Below are positions 5,719 through 7,941 of a DNA stretch of 7,941 bases, in pieces. Origin of the DNA: JACRBK01 sp964427955 (GTDB lineage: Bacteria > Chloroflexota > Anaerolineae > Aggregatilineales > Aggregatilineaceae). Position 1 is the stretch's first letter. The number at the start of each line of letters is the position of its first letter. The notes beneath the pieces were generated by a model that had not been told where the DNA came from, did not search any database, and was given only the letters and a program-made list of their open reading frames with translations. The DNA lies in assembly GCA_964427955.1 (NCBI GenBank), contig CAYRWY010000284.1, positions 1 to 7,941 on the forward strand. Reading direction: 5' to 3'. Both the position numbers and the translations under genes were made by a program.

Positions 5719-7247
5719 GACCACGCCTCGGCCAACAGGTCATAGACGGGCAGCAGGGCTTGATAGGCCGCCTCGAAAATCGGATAGACCCGCGCATAGG
5801 CCGCCTGCGCTGCCGGATCGGGCTGGATCGATTCGACGACGGCATTCATAGTCTCGCTCATCGAAAAATCGCGGTAGAGACCGACGCCGATCCCGCCCGC
5901 CAGGGCCGCGCCCATCGAGGTCGCTTCTTCGAGAATCGCCAAGCGCTGCACGGGCACGCCGTACATGTCGGCCATCATCTGGTTCCAGAAGCGCCCGCGC
6001 GCGCCGCCGCCGATCACACGCATCGCCTCGATCTGTGCGCCCTGCGCCCGGAATGCTTCCAGGATCACGCGCAGATTCATCGTCACGCCTTCGAGCACGG
6101 CACGCACCATGTCGGCGTGGGTATGGCGCACCGTCAGGCCGATGAAGGCCCCGCGCGCCCGGGTATTCCAGCGCGGGCTGCGCTCGCCCAGCAGATACGG
6201 GAGGTAGATCAGGCCCTGCGCGCCGGGCGGAGATTGGGCCGCGCTCAGGTTCATCAGCTCGTAGGAACTGACGCCCACCGCCGCTGCTGCCTGTTTTTCG
6301 ATCATACAGACCTGGTCGCGCGTCCACTGGTAGGAACCGCCCGCCATCTGCATCGTGCCGCACGGGCTGTAGAGGCCCGGCACCAGGTGCGCCCAGGTGA
6401 AGGTGCGGTAATCCGGATCGTAGATCGGCTTTTTGGTCGCCAGTGCGATCCACGACGACGAGCCGACGTAATTATAGGCGGCCCCTTCGCGCACCACGCC
6501 CGCCCCGGCGGCGGCGCACATACCATCGCCCCCGCCGATCACGACCGGCGTCCCGGCCTTGACGCCCACCTCGTTGGCCACGGCAGGCAGCACGCCGCCC
6601 ACCACGTCAATCGAGCGTTTGAGTTCGGGCAGCTTGGCCGCGTCGAGTCCGGCAGCGTCGATGATGCGCCCGGACCAGTTCCAGGCATCCAGGTCGTAGA
6701 GGTTCATACCCGACGCGTCGGTCGGCTCGGTGACGAACTGGCCGGTCAGCCGGGCGACGATGGCGTCTTTGGCATGGACGAATTTATAGGTCGCCGCGTA
6801 AATATCCGGCTGGTGGTCGCGCAGCCACAGGATTTTGCAGAGCGAATAGGAGGCGCTCAGCCGGTGGCCGGTGATGCGATAGACGTCCGCCGGGGCGATC
6901 CGCTCGCCCAGCCAGCGTTCTTGATCGACGGAGCGTTGGTCCGCCCAGATGATGGCGTTGCGCAAGGGCCGGGCGTGCGCGTCCAACGCCACTGCGCCCA
7001 TCATCTGCCCGCTGAACGTGATGGCGGCCACGGCGTCCGGGCTGACCGCCGCCTCGCGCAACAACTGCTGCGTCGAGATGCACACCGCACGCCACCACTC
7101 TTCCGGATTTTGTTCGGCCCAGCCGGTATGCGCGTATTCGGTCTCGTAGCCATAAAAAGCACTGCTGACCAACCGGCCCTCGGCATCGTACAGCGTGGCC
7201 TTGTTGCCGGTCGTGCCCAGATCGTGCGCCAAAATATAAGAGGTCAT
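5715..7247 (-). CDS. FGGY-family carbohydrate kinase, xylulokinase-like
   Basis: A 510-residue ATP-dependent sugar kinase of the actin-like fold. The N-terminal phosphate loop is HDLGTTGNK (8-16), the substrate region SGQMMG (79-84) and AIIWADQR (98-105), and the catalytic Asp is 241 in GGGDGMCAAAGAG. The second FGGY half shows YLLGERSPRWN (351-361), GVTMNLRVILEAF (387-399), IGGGARGRFWNQMMADMYG (412-430) and EEATSMGAALAGG (440-452). Order and length match XylB. E. coli xylulokinase reads SGQMHG, with the His contacting the sugar; here that residue is Met83, so D-xylulose should not be assumed. Other pentuloses, hexuloses or polyols are candidates. The ATG overlaps the VOC gene stop as ATGA, and its own TGA overlaps the hydrolase start, so translation of the three is probably coupled. 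A GAGAGA ribosome site lies 5 bases upstream. Confidence 0.92.
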   Translation of the reverse strand: MTSYILAHDLGTTGNKATLYDAEGRLVSSAFYGYETEYAHTGWAEQNPEEWWRAVCISTQQLLREAAVSPDAVAAITFSGQMMGAVALDAHARPLRNAIIWADQRSVDQERWLGERIAPADVYRITGHRLSASYSLCKILWLRDHQPDIYAATYKFVHAKDAIVARLTGQFVTEPTDASGMNLYDLDAWNWSGRIIDAAGLDAAKLPELKRSIDVVGGVLPAVANEVGVKAGTPVVIGGGDGMCAAAGAGVVREGAAYNYVGSSSWIALATKKPIYDPDYRTFTWAHLVPGLYSPCGTMQMAGGSYQWTRDQVCMIEKQAAAAVGVSSYELMNLSAAQSPPGAQGLIYLPYLLGERSPRWNTRARGAFIGLTVRHTHADMVRAVLEGVTMNLRVILEAFRAQGAQIEAMRVIGGGARGRFWNQMMADMYGVPVQRLAILEEATSMGAALAGGIGVGLYRDFSMSETMNAVVESIQPDPAAQAAYARVYPIFEAAYQALLPVYDLLAEAWS

Positions 7248-7660
7248 CGTAATCTCTCGTTAAATTCTACTCGTTCACCATCCGGCCCGCGGACGTTGAA
7301 ATAGCGCACGCCTTTTTCAAAGAACGGCAGAAACACCGGCGCGTTCTCCACGGTTTCCAACCCCATCGCACGGGCGTCGTCAAAAGCGCGGTTGACGTCG
7401 ATCACGTCCAACGCGACGTGATCGATATGCCCATCCGACCGCCCCCGGATCTCTTCCAGGGACGCCCCCGCAAGCTGGTACAGCTCGATCACCAGCCCAT
7501 TCAGCTCCAACATGGCGACCTGGACCGGACCTTCCAGCTCCGGCAGCGTGGTTTCCATCACCGCCACGAAACCGATCTGGCTGTAAAACCGCTTCGAGCG
7601 CGCGATGTCGGTCACCGGCAAGCCGAGGTGCTGCAAACCGCGTACGTTGTCGTTCAACAT
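7244..7660 (-). CDS. VOC (glyoxalase/bleomycin resistance/dioxygenase fold) family protein
   Basis: A 138-residue protein with two beta-alpha-beta-beta-beta modules, the usual length for a VOC monomer. The four expected metal ligands are visible: His11 (LQHLGLPV), Glu59 (LVIELYQ), His81 (HIDHVALDV) and Glu132 (GERVEFNE), so metal-dependent catalysis is plausible. Family members isomerise, epimerise, or add glutathione or oxygen to small substrates, and glyoxalase I and methylmalonyl-CoA epimerase share this fold. In this operon it could be an epimerase or isomerase for a sugar intermediate, or could detoxify methylglyoxal from sugar phosphates; neither is shown by the sequence. Its ATG lies 4 bases after the phosphoglucose isomerase stop, and its TGA overlaps the kinase ATG. 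Confidence 0.85.
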   Translation of the reverse strand: MLNDNVRGLQHLGLPVTDIARSKRFYSQIGFVAVMETTLPELEGPVQVAMLELNGLVIELYQLAGASLEEIRGRSDGHIDHVALDVIDVNRAFDDARAMGLETVENAPVFLPFFEKGVRYFNVRGPDGERVEFNERLR

Positions 7661-7664
7661 AAAG

Positions 7665-7941
7665 CTATCCTCCCTGAAAATGCGGGTTGGAAATCAACGC
7701 CGGTTGGCCCTGCTGCTCGACGAGGATCGAGGCAAACCCCCGGTCGGCAATCGTGCCATAGTCGTACCCGGCGTCGCCCGGATAGACGGCCAGAAAGACG
7801 AAATTCTCGGACCCGGTATTGACCGTGCGATGCCCCCAGTAGGGGGGGACATAGGCCGCCGTGCCGGGCTGCATCGGCAGCAGATCTACCTGCCCCTCCG
7901 GGGTTTGCAGCAGCAGCGCCCCTTGCCCCAGCAGGCCATAA
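7665..7941 (-). CDS. Cupin-type (archaeal-type) glucose-6-phosphate isomerase, 5'-partial
   Basis: The last 91 residues of a cupin phosphoglucose isomerase; the frame is open to the window edge, so the ATG at 7874 is internal. The segments LLLQTPEG, MQPGTAAYVPPYWGHRTVN, VFLAVYPGDAGYDYGTIA and ISNPHF follow the C-terminal half of Pyrococcus furiosus PGI almost position by position, as recalled from memory. The His of YWGHRTVN (codon 7832-7830) corresponds to the fourth metal ligand (His136 in P. furiosus); the two other His and the Glu lie beyond the edge. The family interconverts glucose 6-phosphate and fructose 6-phosphate with a bound metal and is unrelated to ordinary bacterial Pgi. It is the first visible gene of the operon. 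A related aldose/ketose-phosphate substrate is possible given the neighbours. Confidence 0.88.
   Translation of the reverse strand, partial: YGLLGQGALLLQTPEGQVDLLPMQPGTAAYVPPYWGHRTVNTGSENFVFLAVYPGDAGYDYGTIADRGFASILVEQQGQPALISNPHFQGG
7668..7674 (-). promoter_or_regulatory. VOC ribosome binding site embedded in the isomerase 3' end
   Basis: GGGAGGA on the minus strand overlaps the final two Gly codons of the isomerase gene, directly before its TAG, and lies 7 bases ahead of the VOC ATG at 7660. This arrangement favours translational coupling of the two genes. Confidence 0.65.

Noticed and set aside
5760..7304. Plus-strand open frame of about 514 codons opposite the FGGY kinase
   Set aside because: The product is His/Arg/Ala-rich with no recognisable domain. 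It is the expected antisense shadow of a high-GC gene, whose real strand carries complete kinase motifs.

Overview
The window looks like a high-GC bacterial chromosome, most plausibly Chloroflexota. That is inferred from the mix of genes, not from a marker gene. The left end carries the tail of a membrane-anchored PknB-type Ser/Thr kinase with a very long Pro/Thr linker, TolB-like (PD40) propeller repeats and a bacterial SH3 domain, a style common in Chloroflexota. The right end carries a cupin-type (archaeal-type) phosphoglucose isomerase. Gene density is very high, no stretch over about 50 bases lacks a gene, and I see no RNA genes, insertion sequences or CRISPR array.

Layout. Plus strand: bases 1-2067 encode the C-terminal 688 residues of the kinase/propeller/SH3 protein, whose catalytic domain lies mostly upstream of the window. 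After 18 bases, an aldo/keto reductase with an intact catalytic tetrad runs from 2086 to 3087. Minus strand, in transcription order from the right edge: a 5'-truncated cupin phosphoglucose isomerase (7941-7665), a VOC/glyoxalase-fold protein (7660-7244), a xylulokinase-like FGGY sugar kinase (7247-5715), a phosphotriesterase-family amidohydrolase (5718-4792), a divergent shikimate-dehydrogenase-fold oxidoreductase (4771-3833) and a KDPG-type aldolase (3808-3131). Spacings are 4 bp, a 4-bp ATGA overlap, a 4-bp GTGA overlap, 20 bp and 24 bp, so this is very likely one operon of at least six genes. A perfect 9-bp hairpin with a U-tract on the minus strand follows the last gene and separates the two convergent blocks.

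The minus-strand set reads as a carbohydrate or sugar-acid catabolic operon: kinase, aldose/ketose-phosphate isomerase, NAD(P)-dependent dehydrogenase, metal-dependent hydrolase (possibly a lactonase) and a 2-keto-3-deoxy-sugar-acid aldolase. Each enzyme is recognisable at family level with its key residues, but the combination matches no pathway I can name. A shikimate-dehydrogenase-like protein with altered substrate-site motifs, a kinase with SGQMMG in place of xylulokinase SGQMHG, and a phosphotriesterase-fold enzyme together make an uncharacterised pathway a reasonable hypothesis. Transporter, regulator and promoter are not visible and may lie beyond the right edge.
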